Below, piece after piece: positions 26,992 through 36,312 of a DNA stretch of 64,000 bases (positions are counted from its first letter, which is position 1; each line of letters begins with the position of its first letter). The notes below the pieces were generated by a model. The model saw only the letters and a list, made by a program, of their open reading frames with translations. It searched no databases and was not told where the DNA came from. A program made the translations under genes and the position numbers. Origin of the DNA: Clostridium sp. MCC353 (lineage in GTDB: Bacteria > Bacillota > Clostridia > Lachnospirales > Lachnospiraceae); NCBI RefSeq assembly GCF_018785315.1, contig NZ_WQPN01000021.1:1-64000 (forward strand), written 5' to 3'.

Positions 26992-28371
26992 CTAACCACA
27001 ATACGTCATCATTATCACCACTTCTACATTGTAAGTCCCAGGGAACATATCCACCGCTCTCCCCTTCACCACTCGATACCCTCTCCCCTGCAGCACAATC
27101 AAATCCCTCACCAAACTGGTCGGTTTACAGGAAATATATACCAGCCTGTCCACTCCGAAATTAATAATCCGGTCCAGCGCCTTGGGATGTATCCCGTCCC
27201 TGGGCGGGTCCAGAATAATGAGATCCGGCTTATCCTTGATCTCATCGATCACTTTAAGCACATCCCCCGCGATGAACTCACAATTGTCCAAACCATTCAG
27301 CTCTGCATTGACCCTGGCCGCCTCTACAGCCTCTTCCACAATCTCCACGCCCACTACCTTTTTAGCCACCGGGGCGATTATCTGCGCAATGGTTCCGGTC
27401 CCGCTGTAGAGATCGAATACCACCTTATCCTTGGTGTCCCCCACATATTCCCTGGCCGTCTCATAGAGCACTTCCGCACCCAGTGAATTCGTCTGGAAAA
27501 ATGAAAACGGCGATATTTTAAACCTGAGCCCTAAAAGCTCCTCATAAAAATAGTCCTGTCCATACAAAACATCCGTCCTGTCACTCTGCACCACATCCGC
27601 CAGGCTGTCATTCACAATATGCAGAATCCCAGCATACCTGCCTTCCAGCTCCAGCTTCATTAAAACGTTCAGCCAGCCTTCTAACAGCTCTTCTTCCTTC
27701 ACAGAAAGCCCCTCAGTCTGGCTGGTTGTCACCAGGGCAGCCAGGATCTCTCCGGTTTTAACCGCTCTTCTGACCAGCAGATGGCGCAGATATCCCACAT
27801 GCTGTATCTTTTTATAAAAGCCCACCCCCGCTTTAGAAAAATATTCCTGGGTGGCCGCCAGAATCCGGCAGAAATCTCCATTTACGATATGGCATTGATC
27901 CGTTGTTACCACATCATAAAAACTCCCTCTTTTATGCATTCCCAATGCCAGCGGGCCGCCCTTGTACTCATCGCCGAAAGAGAATTCCATTTTATTGCGG
28001 TATCCGTCTGAAATTGGGCTGCCTTCAATGCCTTCAAATTCATATTCGTCACAAACGCTGTCGATCAGCGCTTTCACCTGCTCTTCTTTGATCTTTAACT
28101 GCTCTTCATAAGAAAGGGTCTGATATCCGCATCCTCCGCAGATTCCGGCATGGGGACAGGGATTTTCAGCGGTTTCAACCGGTGATTGTTCCAGCACCTC
28201 CAACAGCCTGCCTTCACATTTTCCTTTTCTCTTCTTGCTGATCACAAAACTGATTTTCTGGCCTGTGACAGCGTGCTTTACCACCACTTTTTCACCATCT
28301 GCAGTCAATATACCTTTATTGGGAAATTCGATTTTCTCCACGATTCCCTCATAAATATCACCTTTTTTCAT
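26992..28371 (-). CDS. rlmD: 23S rRNA (uracil-C5)-methyltransferase, RlmD/RumA family
   Basis: The 459-residue protein has an N-terminal TRAM domain (1-60), a four-cysteine iron-sulfur site (CPHAGICGGCG) and a SAM-dependent methyltransferase domain. That domain shows FDLYSGTGTIAQ, ILDPPRDGI and the catalytic cysteine in YISCKPTSL. It methylates a uracil C5 in 23S rRNA (or, in some related enzymes, tRNA). Length is normal. It is a core gene flanked by mobile remnants on one side. Confidence 0.9.
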   Translation of the reverse strand: MKKGDIYEGIVEKIEFPNKGILTADGEKVVVKHAVTGQKISFVISKKRKGKCEGRLLEVLEQSPVETAENPCPHAGICGGCGYQTLSYEEQLKIKEEQVKALIDSVCDEYEFEGIEGSPISDGYRNKMEFSFGDEYKGGPLALGMHKRGSFYDVVTTDQCHIVNGDFCRILAATQEYFSKAGVGFYKKIQHVGYLRHLLVRRAVKTGEILAALVTTSQTEGLSVKEEELLEGWLNVLMKLELEGRYAGILHIVNDSLADVVQSDRTDVLYGQDYFYEELLGLRFKISPFSFFQTNSLGAEVLYETAREYVGDTKDKVVFDLYSGTGTIAQIIAPVAKKVVGVEIVEEAVEAARVNAELNGLDNCEFIAGDVLKVIDEIKDKPDLIILDPPRDGIHPKALDRIINFGVDRLVYISCKPTSLVRDLIVLQGRGYRVVKGRAVDMFPGTYNVEVVIMMTYCG

Positions 28372-28534
28372 ATTTTCAATTCCTTCCTGTTATCAACTAA
28401 GCGTATGCCTGTTATGTAATTTGAGATTGCATTCAGCCCCGCTGTACCGCCGCCTAAACAGCGCTTCTGTCATTAATAAAATAAAGAACCTGACAAACCA
28501 GATTCCTCACCCTTCTCCCCCAAACTCTAAGAAA

Positions 28535-28561
28535 AGCGTGTCTCAAGATGCGAGACACGCT
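28535..28561 (-). terminator. Intrinsic terminator of the 95-residue protein gene
   Basis: A ten-base perfect stem AGCGTGTCTC with a seven-base loop is followed on the minus strand by TTTTCTT, about 25 bases after the stop at 28586. Confidence 0.75.
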
Positions 28562-28585
28562 CTTCCAAACCATTTCATCATTTAA

Positions 28586-28873
28586 CTATTTGCTTGTGGA
28601 ATCCAAATCATCCTCAAAAAAATCATCGTCAAAATCATCATCGAAATCGTCTTCAAAATCTTCCAGATAATCCGGAGTGAAGAAACGGTAAACTCCATAG
28701 GCAATGGCTGCCACTGCTGCTACCGCACCGATAATCGCAAATACCCAGAGGATGTTGTTTTTCTTCTTTTCTTCCTGTTCTTTCCTGTGCAGGAACTCGT
28801 TCAGCCTGGTTGAGTTCATAATCTCTTCTACACGGTTCATGGCGTCTTTGCTCATAGTGTCAAATTTATTCAT
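28586..28873 (-). CDS. Membrane protein with acidic tail
   Basis: The 95-residue product has a soluble head with a charged helix (RKEQEEKKK), one membrane segment (about 45-68, ILWVFAIIGAVAAVAAIAYGV) and an extremely acidic tail of Asp/Glu repeats (DDFDDDFDDD). Nothing suggests an enzyme. The start was placed at 28873 because a palindromic repeat covers the upstream part of the longer frame; GTG at 28882 is an alternative. Proteins of this shape are common and uncharacterised in Lachnospiraceae. Confidence 0.75.
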   Translation of the reverse strand: MNKFDTMSKDAMNRVEEIMNSTRLNEFLHRKEQEEKKKNNILWVFAIIGAVAAVAAIAYGVYRFFTPDYLEDFEDDFDDDFDDDFFEDDLDSTSK

Positions 28874-28902
28874 ATCATCCACATCCTTTCCTGTTAATAC
28901 AT

Positions 28903-28949
28903 TGTAACAGTTCAGGCGGCTGATTTTTCCAGCCATCTGAACGGTTACA
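28903..28949. repeat. Palindromic repeat, 'AACAGTTCAG' family, copy 1
   Basis: TGTAACAGTTCAG and CTGAACGGTTACA form a 13-base stem with one mismatch; GGCTG/CAGCC forms the inner part. The outer motif is shared with the larger copy at 31507. Confidence 0.65.
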
Positions 28950-29067
28950 ATACATTGCTTATTACTGATCATAATATCATAGTTCCAATAAATTTTCTAT
29001 CTATTTTAATCATTTTTTACATTTTAACTTATTTTATGCGCCAATTGTCAAAATCGAACCAGACCGC

Positions 29068-31344
29068 TTATATCTTTTGTAATTTCGCAAAAGAAGCGAA
29101 CATTTTCTTCATTCCGGCGCCGTCAAACTCCACCGTCACTTCAAAATCTTTGCCGCCGTCCTTGACTGCTTTGACCGTACCGGCTCCGAACTTAATGTGT
29201 TTTACCCTGTCTCCCACTCCATAATCCAAAGAAGATGCCTTTTGAACAGTAAATGCCTTGCCAAATGAGGGCTGGGGCGCTTTTGAACCGCTGTACGCGC
29301 TGAACGCCGAGCCGGCCGGCTTGCCGAAGCTGCTGACCCCCGCAGGCTTTTTATAGCTGCCCCACGGAAGGGCGGAATCATTAAAACTGTCCTTTTTCGG
29401 CGATAACCTGGACGGAAGTTTCTCCTGGTCCAGCAGGTAGGCCGGAATCTCTTCCACAAACCGGCTCACCTTAGAATACCTGGTTTCACCGTTAATCATC
29501 CTCTGGCGCGCGGCCGTTATCATCAGGTCCTGGCGCGCCCTGGTGATCCCCACATAACAGAGGCGGCGTTCCTCTTCCACATCCGATTTATCATCCGACA
29601 TAATGGACATCATGCTGGGGAACAGACCGTCTTCCAATCCGGCCAGATAGACCCTTGGAAATTCCAGTCCCTTGGCGCTATGTAAAGTCATCAGCGTGAC
29701 GCGGCTTTCCGATTCATCCAGAGAATCCACATCCGCCACCAAAGCCACTTCCTCCAAAAACTCATTCAGATCCGGATGCTCGCTGTTATCCGCGTAGCTG
29801 ACCGCTTTGTTGATCAATTCCTCGATATTTTCCAGCCTGGTCTGGGATTCGATCTCCCCTTCCGCCTCCAGTTCCTTCCTATAGCCCGTTTCTTCCAATA
29901 TATCTTCAATTAAATCGCGGATCGAATAATCTTCATCCTCCATCCGCCCTCTGAAATCCTCAATCTGTTCCGTAAATTTCTTGATCTTTTCCGCAGCTTT
30001 ACCAAGTCCGGGCACCGCAGCCGCGCGGCTTAGAGCCTGATACAGGCTGTAATTCTCCGCCGAAGCATAGCTGATCACCTTTCCCATGCTGGTGGCGCCG
30101 ATGCCCCGTTTCGGCACATTGACGATTCTCTGCACCGCCAAATCATCCTGGCCGTTGGCAATGGTTTTTAAATAGCATAAAATGTCCTTGATCTCTTTTC
30201 TCTGATAGAAGTTGACGCCTCCCACCATGCGGTAAGGAATGTTATGGGCAATGCACCGCTCTTCCAAAAGACGGGACTGGGCGTTGGTACGGTAGAGAAC
30301 CGCGCAGTCCTCAAAGGCATAACCGCCGTCCTTAATATCCCGGACAATGGCTTCCGCCTCTTCATTGGCTGTTTCAAACTGGCGGAAACGCACCAGCTGA
30401 CCTTCGTCATTGGCCGTCCACAGCGTCTTATCCTTACGCCCCCGGTTATGTTTAATCACCTCATTGGCCGCATGGAGGATGTTCTGGGTGGAACGGTAAT
30501 TCTGCTCCAGCTTGATCACCTTCGCGCCGGGAAACGCCTGCTCAAAATTCAGGATATTTTCAATATTCGCCCCCCGGAATTTATAAATGGACTGGTCATC
30601 GTCGCCAACCACACAGAGGTTGCGGTGCTTGGACGCCAGAAGATAAATCAGCTTAAACTGGGCCGTATTGGTATCCTGATACTCATCCACCATAATATAT
30701 TTAAAGCGTTCCTGGTAATAATCCAGGACTTCTTCAGAATTCTGGAACAGCTGCACGGTTTTCATGATCAGGTCGTCGAAATCCAATGCATTGTTGTCTT
30801 TTAACTGCTTCTGATACTCTTTATAGATCTGGGCCTGCTTCTTCTCCCGGAAGTCGCCGCCCGCGTTCAGTTCGCATTCCTGGGCGGTTATCAGCTCATT
30901 TTTCATATTGGAAATGTAATTGAGCATACTCCGTTCCTTAAAAGTCTTGGGATCGATATCCAGCCGTTTGAACACCTGCTTCATCAGGGTTCTCTGGTCG
31001 TCGGAATCATAGATCGTGAAGTTGGTCGTATACCCCAGGGCTTCGATATGCCTCCGCAAAATGCGCACGCAGGAGGAATGGAAGGTGCTGACCCAAATGC
31101 TGTCGGACCCCATGCCCACAATATTGTCCACACGTTCCCTCATCTCCCCGGCCGCTTTATTGGTAAATGTAATGGCCATAATATTCCATGGATTCACCCT
31201 TTTTTCATCTATCAGATACGCAATCCTGTGGGTCAGAACCCTGGTCTTGCCCGATCCCGCCCCTGCCAGCACCAAAAGGGGGCCTTCCGTACAGAATACC
31301 GCCTCCTGCTGGCTCGGATTTAAAGAATCATAAATATTGTTCAT
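29068..31344 (-). CDS. pcrA: ATP-dependent DNA helicase PcrA/UvrD
   Basis: The 758-residue superfamily 1A helicase has all the hallmarks: Walker A LAGAGSGKTRVLTHR near residue 30, MVDEYQDTN (motif II), GDDDQSIYKFRGA (motif III), VTLMTLHSAKGLEF and RRLCYVGITRA. The Ser/Lys-rich C-terminal tail ends in a PcrA-type RNA-polymerase-binding fold (GVGDRVKHIKFGAGTV). It unwinds DNA 3' to 5' in repair and removes RecA and transcription complexes. Length is slightly above the family mean. Confidence 0.95.
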   Translation of the reverse strand: MNNIYDSLNPSQQEAVFCTEGPLLVLAGAGSGKTRVLTHRIAYLIDEKRVNPWNIMAITFTNKAAGEMRERVDNIVGMGSDSIWVSTFHSSCVRILRRHIEALGYTTNFTIYDSDDQRTLMKQVFKRLDIDPKTFKERSMLNYISNMKNELITAQECELNAGGDFREKKQAQIYKEYQKQLKDNNALDFDDLIMKTVQLFQNSEEVLDYYQERFKYIMVDEYQDTNTAQFKLIYLLASKHRNLCVVGDDDQSIYKFRGANIENILNFEQAFPGAKVIKLEQNYRSTQNILHAANEVIKHNRGRKDKTLWTANDEGQLVRFRQFETANEEAEAIVRDIKDGGYAFEDCAVLYRTNAQSRLLEERCIAHNIPYRMVGGVNFYQRKEIKDILCYLKTIANGQDDLAVQRIVNVPKRGIGATSMGKVISYASAENYSLYQALSRAAAVPGLGKAAEKIKKFTEQIEDFRGRMEDEDYSIRDLIEDILEETGYRKELEAEGEIESQTRLENIEELINKAVSYADNSEHPDLNEFLEEVALVADVDSLDESESRVTLMTLHSAKGLEFPRVYLAGLEDGLFPSMMSIMSDDKSDVEEERRLCYVGITRARQDLMITAARQRMINGETRYSKVSRFVEEIPAYLLDQEKLPSRLSPKKDSFNDSALPWGSYKKPAGVSSFGKPAGSAFSAYSGSKAPQPSFGKAFTVQKASSLDYGVGDRVKHIKFGAGTVKAVKDGGKDFEVTVEFDGAGMKKMFASFAKLQKI

Positions 31345-31467
31345 AAACCGTCATACCGCCTTTATCCATTCATTGCCGTAAACGCCGCATTACAGGAGCC
31401 GCAAACTTTGGACGGTCAAACTGCAGCGTAAAACAGCTAGGGCTATAGTATACCATAAATAAGAAAA

Positions 31468-31497
31468 GAGCGCTACAGCAAACCTGCCCCAGCGCTC
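31468..31497 (-). terminator. Intrinsic terminator between ridA and pcrA
   Basis: GAGCGCT pairs with AGCGCTC and is followed on the minus strand by TTTTCTTATTT, downstream of the ridA gene and before pcrA. Confidence 0.65.
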
Positions 31498-31506
31498 CAT
31501 AAATGT

Positions 31507-31653
31507 AACAGTTCAGACGGCTTATCTTCTTGACCAAAAAAGCCGGTCAAGAAGCATCGGATGGACATCCGATGTGAAAATTGATAAAAAAAGCTGCTTA
31601 CAAGCGAGCTTGACGCCGCTTTCTTTATCAATTTTCCCGCCGTCTGAACTGTT
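31507..31653. repeat. 147-base multi-hairpin palindrome, copy 2
   Basis: The outer 15-base arms (AACAGTTCAGACGGC and its exact complement) enclose three more perfect stems: CTTCTTGACC (31526/31545), CATCGGATG (31555/31566) and AAAATTGATAAA (31577/31624). The whole folds as a four-way-like structure. It shares its outer motif with 28903 and 32091. It is not explained by any gene and may be a REP-like, RNA or MITE structure. Confidence 0.8.
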
Positions 31654-31673
31654 GCCCATAAATCATTTTTTCA

Positions 31674-32057
31674 TTATTCTCCGCAGTAAACAACCGCTTC
31701 AATCTCAACCAGGGCTCCCTTAGGAATCGCAGCCACTTCGAATGCAGCTCTTGCCGGACATGCGCCTGAGAAAAAGGTCGCATAAACTTCATTCATAGCG
31801 CCGAAATCAGCGATATTGTCCAGAAGCACTGTGGTCTTCACCACATTAGCCATGGATAATCCTTCGCTTTCCAGAATAGCCTTAATGTTCTTTAAAGACT
31901 GCTCTGTCTGGGACTTAATATCAGGGCCTGCGAACTCGCCTGTTGCAGGATCGATTGGAAGCTGTCCTGATACAAACGCGTAATCGCCTCCGCGCACTGC
32001 CTGGGAATATGGTCCGATTGCTGCCGGTGCATTGTCTGTTGCAAATACTTTCTTCAT
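31674..32057 (-). CDS. ridA: RidA family reactive intermediate deaminase
   Basis: The 127-residue protein has the RidA signatures NAPAAIGPYSQAV near the start, the arginine in CPARAAFEVAA and VEIEAVVYCGE at the end. RidA hydrolyses reactive imines/enamines such as 2-aminoacrylate, protecting PLP enzymes. The length is exact for the family. A degenerate copy of the palindromic repeat lies in its upstream region. Confidence 0.94.
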   Translation of the reverse strand: MKKVFATDNAPAAIGPYSQAVRGGDYAFVSGQLPIDPATGEFAGPDIKSQTEQSLKNIKAILESEGLSMANVVKTTVLLDNIADFGAMNEVYATFFSGACPARAAFEVAAIPKGALVEIEAVVYCGE

Positions 32058-32090
32058 TATAATATCTCCTCCTTAATTATTTTAAAATTC

Positions 32091-32155
32091 GCAACGGTTC
32101 AAACGCCTCACTTTCCTGACCGAAAAAATGGTCTGGAAACTGCCTGAACTGCTGC
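32091..32155. repeat. Degenerate palindromic repeat, copy 3
   Basis: GCAACGGTTCAAACG near 32091 and TGCCTGAACTGCTGC near 32141 form an imperfect version of the 'AACAGTTCAGACGGC' arms seen at 31507, with a short AT-rich GAC/GTC stem between. Confidence 0.5.
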
Positions 32156-32283
32156 AAACATTCTGATTCACTCATTATACAAAATTTTTTAGGATAATAC
32201 AATCTTTTTTATCTTATGTTTTCGCGCATTTACCTCTTGTCATCTAGTATTGAATACTATATAATAAAACATGAGGTGAAGAA

Positions 32284-32907
32284 ATGAAAAGCAACGACGA
32301 AAGATTACAAGGGATTTTAGACCGGTTAGAGAGTTTGTCCTACGTAAAATCCGCCAAAATCCCCAATATCGAATTATACATGGATCAGGTTACCACATTC
32401 ATGGATGAAAATCTCCGAAAAGCCAAACGCTATCCGGAAGACAAGGTTCTGACCAAAACCATGATCAACAACTATGCCAAGAACAACCTGCTTCCTCCCC
32501 CTAACAAGAAGAAGTACTCCAAAGAACATATTCTGCTTCTGATCTTTATTTATTACTATAAGAACCTGCTTTCTATCAACGATATCGAGCAGTTGTTTAT
32601 GCCGCTTACGGAGAATCATTTTGACCCCGATTCCAATCCGCCCCTGCAGAAGATCTACGAAGAGATTTTTTCTCTGGAAAAAGGCCAGATGGACCGTTTA
32701 AAGCAGGATGTACTGGTCAAATACGAGAATTCCAAAACCACATTTACCGATCCTGAATATAAGGACCAGGAATACCTTCAGCTATTTGCATTCATCTGTG
32801 AGCTCAGCTTTGACGTCTATCTGAAAAAACAGATGATTGAGAATATAATTGACCAGATGCGTGAAGAACAGGAAACGGAATTCCCCGACCGCAAAAAGAA
32901 AAAGTGA
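32284..32907 (+). CDS. DUF1836 protein
   Basis: The 207-residue product matches DUF1836, with the helix-turn-helix-like block VLTKTMINNYAKNNLLPPPNKKKYS and a following helix-rich region. DUF1836 proteins are regulators by family resemblance, with a MerR-like DNA-binding part, but no target is known. A GAGGTGAAGA ribosome site is at the start. It is convergent with the YerC gene, sharing a terminator. Confidence 0.88.
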   Translation: MKSNDERLQGILDRLESLSYVKSAKIPNIELYMDQVTTFMDENLRKAKRYPEDKVLTKTMINNYAKNNLLPPPNKKKYSKEHILLLIFIYYYKNLLSINDIEQLFMPLTENHFDPDSNPPLQKIYEEIFSLEKGQMDRLKQDVLVKYENSKTTFTDPEYKDQEYLQLFAFICELSFDVYLKKQMIENIIDQMREEQETEFPDRKKKK

Positions 32908-32908
32908 T

Positions 32909-32955
32909 AAAAAGAACTTACCAAAAGCTTCTCCATCTTCCGGTAAGTTCTTTTT
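32909..32955. terminator. Bidirectional terminator between DUF1836 and YerC genes
   Basis: A 14-base perfect stem (AAAAAGAACTTACC and its complement) has A and T runs at its two ends, between converging genes. Confidence 0.8.
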
Positions 32956-32964
32956 TATATGCTC

Positions 32965-33258
32965 TTATCCCTTTTCTTCCAACCGGTTGAATACCATATC
33001 ATATCCGTCATTTCCATAATTTAAGGAACGGTTTACGCGGCTGATGGTGGCTGTGGAAGCGCCTGTCTTTTCCGCAATTTCCAGATAGGTCTTGCCCTCT
33101 CTCAGCATCTTGGCAACTTCATAGCGCTGGGACAAAGACAGAAGTTCATTGACGGTACAAACGTCCTCAAAAAAAGTATAACATTCTTCTGCGTCTTTTA
33201 AAGTCAGTATGGCCTGGAAAAGATGGTCTACCGCTTCTGTTCTTATCTTTTTATTCAT
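32965..33258 (-). CDS. YerC/YecD-family TrpR-like regulator
   Basis: The 97-residue protein has a TrpR-type helix-turn-helix (AKMLREGKTYLEIAEKTGASTATISRV) and starts MNKKIRTEAVDHLFQAILTL. It is normal in length for the YerC/YecD family, whose targets are mostly unknown. It is a single gene upstream of the HAD hydrolase gene in opposite layout to DUF1836. Confidence 0.9.
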   Translation of the reverse strand: MNKKIRTEAVDHLFQAILTLKDAEECYTFFEDVCTVNELLSLSQRYEVAKMLREGKTYLEIAEKTGASTATISRVNRSLNYGNDGYDMVFNRLEEKG

Positions 33259-33342
33259 AAAATCAAATCCTCTTTTTAAGAATTATTTTGCTTTCTTTGG
33301 ACATTTTAGCATATTAAAGTTGTAAAGTCCATCCCCCATTCA

Positions 33343-34149
33343 TTAAGAAAGCATAAATTTTTCAACTACGTGGGCGACTCCGTCCTCATTATTGGACAAA
33401 GTAATGTAATCAGCAGCATTTCTCACCGGAAGCACCGCATTTTCCATGGCAACGCCCAGCCCTGCAAACTCGATCATGGACAAGTCATTATACCCGTCCC
33501 CGCAGGCAATCATCTGCTCTTTCTTCAGATTCAGCCTCTCCAGCAGCCGGGCCAGAGACTGGGCCTTGTCCACTCCCTTGGGCAGAATCTCCAAAAAATA
33601 GGGTTCTGAACGGTAGACGCTGAAATTCTTTCCCAGCACCGCCTTCACTCTCGGCTCCACCATCGCCAGGTAGTCCCCGTCATCCAGCATGAGGAATTTA
33701 GGGACCTGGAACTTTACATACTCCATCATATCCACCTGATGGAGGGGAAGATGGTTGATGGCCGATTCCTTTTTCGCATATTCGTCCTGATCATCCGTCA
33801 CCACAATCCAGTCTTTTTCATAGGTAAGAATATTCACCCTGTGATGCTCCGCCAGATGTATGATCCCAGCATTGGCCTCAATGGGAAGCTGGCGCTCAAA
33901 TACCACTTCCTCCGTTTTGCAGTTAATGATAATTCCGCCGTTAAAGGATAAAATATAACCGCCGAATTTTTCCAGCTCCAGTTCCTTTGCCAGAGGCATG
34001 ATCCCGTATGTAGGGCGTCCGGACGCCAGAACTACGATTTTCCCCTGTTCCTGGGCCTTCATCAGCGCCTCTTTTGTCCGGGGAGTGATAATTTTTTCAC
34101 GATTTGTCAATGTGCCGTCTAAATCCAGCACGATCATCTGATAATCCAT
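33343..34149 (-). CDS. Cof-type HAD-IIB phosphatase
   Basis: The 268-residue protein has the HAD motif I IVLDLDGTLTN with both aspartates, and motif IV IACGDGYNDLSMIEFAGLGVAM. This is the Cof (IIB) subfamily, which dephosphorylates sugar phosphates and cofactors such as flavin or PLP. Substrate cannot be predicted. Confidence 0.92.
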   Translation of the reverse strand: MDYQMIVLDLDGTLTNREKIITPRTKEALMKAQEQGKIVVLASGRPTYGIMPLAKELELEKFGGYILSFNGGIIINCKTEEVVFERQLPIEANAGIIHLAEHHRVNILTYEKDWIVVTDDQDEYAKKESAINHLPLHQVDMMEYVKFQVPKFLMLDDGDYLAMVEPRVKAVLGKNFSVYRSEPYFLEILPKGVDKAQSLARLLERLNLKKEQMIACGDGYNDLSMIEFAGLGVAMENAVLPVRNAADYITLSNNEDGVAHVVEKFMLS

Positions 34150-34258
34150 ACTGCGTCTCCTTGAATTTACTACTGGGATTATAGCATATTTTAGCGTTTG
34201 ATGATATACTAAAAACTTAGAAGCCGATCATACGATTTATAAAGGAGAAAATACTTCC

Positions 34259-35542
34259 ATGAAACGACTGAAATTTCCTTTAGCAGCATTTCTGCTGACC
34301 ATACTGGCCACCACCCTGGTCTATCTGATGACTGAAATGAGACACGGCCTTTTCAGCCGTCCTTTCAGCGCGAAAAATTACTGCGTTATCGCGATCCTCA
34401 TATCATGTTCCCTGTATATTCACCATAAACGCTCCCTCCAAATCCCGTCATATGGGAAAATGCTTCTGACCGGCGCGGCCGGATCACCAAACCGGATCGT
34501 CTACATGGACTGGCTCAGGGTATTAGCCGCCCTGTTTGTAATCTGCGTCCATGTTATGGAATCCGCCTATGAACGTCTGACGCCCCATACCTTTTCCTGG
34601 GAAGTCCTGGCCTTTACAGCCAGTCTGTGCCTTAGCTGCAACCTTTTATTCATGATGCTGAGCGGAGCCCTTCTGCTGAACGGAAAAGACGAACCGGTGT
34701 GGTTGTTTTATAAAAAAAGGCTTTCCAAGGTGCTCATTCCCTGTTTCGCCTATTATCTGTTTTACCGTTTTTATGCGTCCGGTTTTTCCGTGCTCTATCC
34801 TCAAAACTGGAAAAACCTGCTCCGGAGCTTTTTGATGAATGACAGCGGCCTGACGCCTCATTTCTGGCTGGTGTTTGTGATCCTCATGTTTTACATTACG
34901 GCGCCATTTATCAAAATTATGATGAAGCATATGTCCGACCAGATGCTGGGGGCTTTGGTGGCAGTCATCTTCTGCCTCCATTTTTTCTTCACTTATGCAC
35001 CGTATCTGAATCTGGGGTTCGCCGCGTCCACATTTTTGGCCTCCTGGGAATCCATTTTTATTCTGGGGTATTTCTGTACCCGTAAAACCAGTGACCGCTG
35101 TTACAGGCTGATTTCATGGCTTGGCGCGCTGTCCGTTCTGGTATTCCTTGTAACGGTTCACAGCTTTGACGATTACGGCGCTGTGTTGTACAACAACGCT
35201 CCTCCTATGATGTTTTTATCCTGCTCCATTTTCATGTTTTTCAAAAAACACGGCTGCACCTGGTTTGCAAAGATTCCAGCCGCTTTGTCAATGGTCAGCA
35301 AATACAGTTTTTCTATCCTTCTGATCCATTGGCTGATCCTCTTTGAAGTGGTGGACAAACAATTGGGCATCAATGGGCTGAGTTTTGGGATTGCAGGCGG
35401 AACCCCGCTCACCATCCTGCTCACTCTGATCCTAAGCCTGGCCTTCTCCCTTTTTTATGACAATACCGTTGTGCTCTGCATGGACTTCCTCTTTCAATTT
35501 GTATGCTCCCTGCCGTCCAGATTTAAAACGGCCTCAAAATGA
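34259..35542 (+). CDS. Membrane acyltransferase, acyltransferase-3 family
   Basis: The 427-residue membrane protein has about ten hydrophobic segments and the acyltransferase-3 pattern: MDWLRVLAALFVICVHVMES near 82-101 with the conserved Arg and His, then LLFMMLSGALLL. Such proteins acylate sugars of cell surface polymers. No glycosyltransferase lies next to it. The start follows AAAGGAG. Confidence 0.87.
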   Translation: MKRLKFPLAAFLLTILATTLVYLMTEMRHGLFSRPFSAKNYCVIAILISCSLYIHHKRSLQIPSYGKMLLTGAAGSPNRIVYMDWLRVLAALFVICVHVMESAYERLTPHTFSWEVLAFTASLCLSCNLLFMMLSGALLLNGKDEPVWLFYKKRLSKVLIPCFAYYLFYRFYASGFSVLYPQNWKNLLRSFLMNDSGLTPHFWLVFVILMFYITAPFIKIMMKHMSDQMLGALVAVIFCLHFFFTYAPYLNLGFAASTFLASWESIFILGYFCTRKTSDRCYRLISWLGALSVLVFLVTVHSFDDYGAVLYNNAPPMMFLSCSIFMFFKKHGCTWFAKIPAALSMVSKYSFSILLIHWLILFEVVDKQLGINGLSFGIAGGTPLTILLTLILSLAFSLFYDNTVVLCMDFLFQFVCSLPSRFKTASK

Positions 35543-35613
35543 CCGCAGACAGGCACACTCCCGGCTTTTTCTAATACAATGTATTATTAGCAAAACACCA
35601 CCAGGAGGCTTTT

Positions 35614-36187
35614 ATGAGAAAAATTTTAACCATATTGACTGCCGTCAGTCTGGTCTGCCTGCCGCTTTCCGGCTGTAAGAAAGCGGATGCCAAAAACGGC
35701 CTGACCCCAATTACATTAAATGAGGTGGCTCATTCCATTTTCTATGCTCCGCAGTATGCGGCAATTGAGCTGGGATATTTTGAAGAAGAAGGCCTTGACC
35801 TGACGCTGGTTAACGGCGCAGGAGCGGATAAGGTTATGACCGCACTGATTTCAGGCGACGCCGATATCGGCTTTATGGGGTCTGAGGCCAGCATCTACAC
35901 ATATGCCAACGGTTCCGATGATTATGCGGTAAACTTCGCCCAGCTCACCCAGAGAGCCGGAAACTTCTTAGTGGGCCGCCAGCCGGACACGGCTTTCAGT
36001 TGGGATAAACTGAAGGGGACCAAAGTTTTGGGCGGAAGAGCCGGCGGAATGCCCCAGATGGTATTCGAGTATATCTTAAAGAAAAATGGAATCGATCCGA
36101 AAGCCGATTTAACCATCGACCAGAGCATTAACTTCGGATTGACCGCAGCGGCATTTACCAGTGATGATTCTGATTATACGGTTGAAT
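35614..36187 (+). pseudogene. ABC transporter substrate-binding protein, piece A (codons 1-191)
   Basis: This is an NMT1/SsuA-type solute-binding lipoprotein with a signal and lipobox (LPLSGCKK). It has the family segments FYAPQYAAIELGYF and GDADIGFMGSEAS. It ends in SDDSDYTVE and then a stop created by the insertion at the shared 12-base core. Rejoining with 39004-39177 and 57728-57997 gives one frame of about 332 codons, the usual length. It would have bound a small substrate for a nitrate/taurine/thiamine-precursor type ABC importer. No permease or ATPase lies beside it. Confidence 0.85.
36176..36187. repeat. Left core of mini-element (12-base direct repeat)
   Basis: ATACGGTTGAAT here equals 39004-39015. 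It marks the left junction of the 2.8 kb insertion in the binding-protein gene. Confidence 0.8.
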
Positions 36188-36312
36188 AATGCAAAATACT
36201 GCCCCCGGAAATTTCAAAAAAAGCCTTTTCATGAAAATCTCTGTCTGCGGCATACCAAAACCACAGCGCAAAAAAAGCGGGGAATGGTCCCCCGCTCCCG
36301 CTTAACTATTGT

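Noticed and set aside
28586-28972. A longer start for the acidic-tail membrane protein (128 residues)
   Set aside because: The extra part is encoded by the palindromic repeat at 28903-28949, so the shorter start was chosen.
31507-31653. A CRISPR array or riboswitch reading of the multi-hairpin region
   Set aside because: There are no regular repeats and spacers, and no metabolite-linked gene directly follows in sense; it is a nested palindrome.
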